Positions 44,132-46,116 of a stretch of 46,116 nt of DNA are shown one piece after another. Source of the DNA: Chloromonas sp. AAM2 (taxonomy: Eukaryota > Chlorophyta > Chlorophyceae > Chlamydomonadales > Chlamydomonadaceae); assembly GCA_004335635.1 (NCBI GenBank), contig QAXH01006314.1, positions 63,767-109,882 on the forward strand, given 5' to 3'. The first letter of the stretch is position 1. Every line of letters starts with the position of its first letter. Position numbers and translations under genes: made by a program. The notes below the pieces were generated by a model. It was not told the origin of the DNA, made no database searches, and saw only the letters and a list, made by a program, of their open reading frames with translations.

Positions 44132-46116
44132 CCCAGTGCAGATCCGTTTCAGGCGGCTCCATGTTCAGGTCAAGCTGAAGCACACAGGGGGTGGACCAAG
44201 GTGTGGTGTTCAGGGACTCGCTCTGGCATGGCAGACGAGCTACTGACCTTTGCCAAGAACCTTGACAAGTGCAAAACTGGACAAAAGGGCTTGGACATGC
44301 AGCAGCCAGACGGATGGGCAGAAGAACAGAGATTGAACAGAATCCAACAGAACAGACAACTATCAGCACGTACACAAGCATGCTCCTGGGCCTTTTGACA
44401 TGACTCATTGCGGCCTCACCTTGCCCAGCAGCAGGCTGACCAATCGCTTCTTGATAGCCCACCAGGCGGCAGCCTTGAAAGGCTTCATCATCGTTTTCAC
44501 GACCCTCCTTGCAGTGGTTGCCGTGTAGTAGGGCACCTGCGTGCCTAGGCTGCGGCCCACACGCGAGTGCAGCAACCACTTCATGGGCACGCCCGGCGCC
44601 AGGCTGTACAGTGCGGGCCAGTGGACCTGTGCATGGGCAAGCACATGTGGTATTGCGTGCGCCTTGCCATCACAAGCATGCATTGGCATGCGGGCACAAA
44701 GCCGGGGCAAAGGAACCCCGCAGGCTTACGCCTTTTGCGCAGCTTGTACTCACGCAAAGCCCTGTTGCGCCAGCTGCGACGCCCTCGGGTCTGCAACGCA
44801 AGGCTGTAACGCTCTACGCACGAATCGGAGATGAAGCAACTCTAATCTACAAGCATCTCATGCTTCTTACACTTGCACCAAGGCAAGCAACTTACCGCTG
44901 TACATTCAGTCAGCATGTGAGAAAGGACATTGGAAACGCCAGGCAGACAGTGCACAGCCTTATCACCGTGCTGTGCAGAGCTGACAAAGCGTGTGCCTTG
45001 TTGGCAGCAATGTGTGTACCTTCTCTACACTGGAGCAATACCCTGTCCTCCCCAAATCACCTTCCCCTCTCCTACCACACGAGCACATTCCACGCTATCC
45101 TGAGCTTACAACTTTCAGCTGACACCAATGCAGATGTTGACGGCACGTACATTGTATGTTTGGTTCCATGCCACCCACCCTGCGGTTTAGCAGTGAAACT
45201 GACGTGGCGTTGGTAGCTGCTGCGCACTCCACCACGAGGTCAGGCGGAGCCCGGCCACTGCCCACCAACACCACATGGCGGCCCCGCAGCAGCGAGAGGT
45301 CCCGGAACTCTGACGAGTGAAGCACAGCGCCTCTGAAGTCTGTCAGGCCCTGCAAGACGAGCACGTCACCACACGCAGCATCAGTTAGGGACATGGAGAT
45401 GCATGCTGGCACGGCCTGCGGCTGGCTCATGCTAGCTCGGATGTGCGTCAGTGGGTTAGTACTCTCAGTATGTTACACACATCTTGTTACCCGCAGAAGG
45501 AGCCTGCAAAAAACAAAGTTTGCCAGTTCTGGGACAACCCCTGGGAGTACCACTGGAACAAGTTTTTGGTTTGTGTTTTCGTGGCAAAGTGTGATTGTGT
45601 GTTGTGTATGCAGGCCCCGCAAGATGTGGTGACTTTGCCTGAGCACTGACTTCTGCATGTGTGCTGGTTCTGGCTGAGTGTCTTACCGGGTAGCTGGGCA
45701 TGTTGGGTGTCGCCTGTGTGCCGGTGCAGACCACTACGAAGTGCGCCAGTAGCCGCGTATGCTCCTTGGTCTGCAGCACATGCATGCTATGGAGCGTCAC
45801 TTGCAGGTGAGAACACAGTGTTCGGAGTGTGTGTGCTGGCGCTGGGTGATCGTCATATCCTTGGTCAGGGACAGGCCATTTGGGCCAGTTGTGAATTCAG
45901 GCGGAGATTACAGTCACAGTGACCGTGGTGCAATCAATGGGGCAGGCACCTGGCTGCACTGTCGCTTTATGTGCATACGTACATACACCACCTGGAAAAC
46001 CTGGGCTTCATCTACTGTTCACCTAAAACCCCGTGCATGGCAACCGTGCACTCCATGAGGCAGGTATTTGACCGGATAGTGCCTCTAAGCCCTGTCTACC
46101 CACTTTTGTGTGCACG
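44132..46116 (-). pseudogene. Partial second FMO copy (exons 4 to 8 only)
   Basis: The duplicated exons are 46104-46116 (part of exon 4), 45770-45687, 45349-45179, 44626-44420 and 44174-44132. The coding sequence is nearly unchanged; in exon 7 one difference turns LLPGK into LLLGK and another is silent. After exon 8 this copy runs at 44025 into the region upstream of the intact FMO start instead of into exon 9, so it lacks the C-terminal half of the enzyme unless unseen exons follow. It may be the truncated 3' end of another FMO gene to the right, or an assembly artefact. Confidence 0.6.
45507..45537 (-). repeat. Dispersed CCCAGAACTGGC motif, copy 6
   Basis: Identical to the copy at 41476-41506 because it lies within the second copy of the segmental duplication; not an independent insertion. 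Confidence 0.85.

Larger units (their letters stand above)
44025..46116. repeat. Segmental duplication, copy 2 (truncated by window end)
   Basis: Direct copy of 39994-42085 at a constant offset of 4031. The left breakpoint follows CAAATCC, and the shared sequence begins at CAGGTTTAGAGCCGCAC. The right end lies beyond the window, so the true length is at least 2092 bases. Confidence 0.95.

Overview
This window is nuclear DNA of a eukaryote, most likely a chlorophyte green alga. Genes are split by many short GT-AG introns (roughly 80-700 bases) with frequent GTGAGT/GTGCGT donors and TGCAG acceptors. Several proteins look plant-like: a dCMP deaminase with an N-terminal membrane segment as I recall from plant homologues, and an alpha-SNAP ending in an acidic DDLT tail. 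The lineage within green algae cannot be fixed from the sequence. No rRNA, tRNA, CRISPR array or prokaryotic operon was seen. All gene models were built by hand from splice-site phase and protein-family similarity.

Layout. 1-3216: no gene recognised. 3217-16181 (minus): one 25-exon gene for a HERC-like E3 ubiquitin ligase of 2007 residues, with an N-terminal RCC1 beta-propeller interrupted by a UBA domain, a long low-complexity middle and a C-terminal HECT domain. 16481-18374 (plus): five-exon alpha-SNAP, head to head with the ligase across a 299-base shared upstream region. 18375-20033: no gene seen. 20034-22702 (minus): a PaaI/4HBT-type hotdog thioesterase. 22703-24460: no gene, but short direct repeats. 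24461-27390 (minus): seven-exon dCMP deaminase with one well-supported GC-AG intron. 27391-33357: gene-poor and rich in structure (a long hairpin, a decayed tandem repeat, interstitial TTAGGG telomeric arrays ending in inverted units, a GAA-rich tract). 33358-43400 (minus): a flavin-containing monooxygenase (FMO) of about 20 exons, spliced in phase to a Ser/Pro-rich tail of about 670 residues. 44025-46116: a second, nearly identical copy of the middle FMO exons, cut off by the window edge.

The genes do not form a pathway; they are independent housekeeping or regulatory loci: ubiquitin conjugation, membrane fusion, acyl-CoA or thioester hydrolysis, pyrimidine nucleotide metabolism and flavin-dependent oxidation. 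The strongest second-look items are the RCC1-UBA-RCC1-HECT architecture, the FMO tail, the partial FMO duplication, the interstitial telomere-like arrays, the 130-base hairpin and a dispersed 23-base motif that is usually followed by a T-run.
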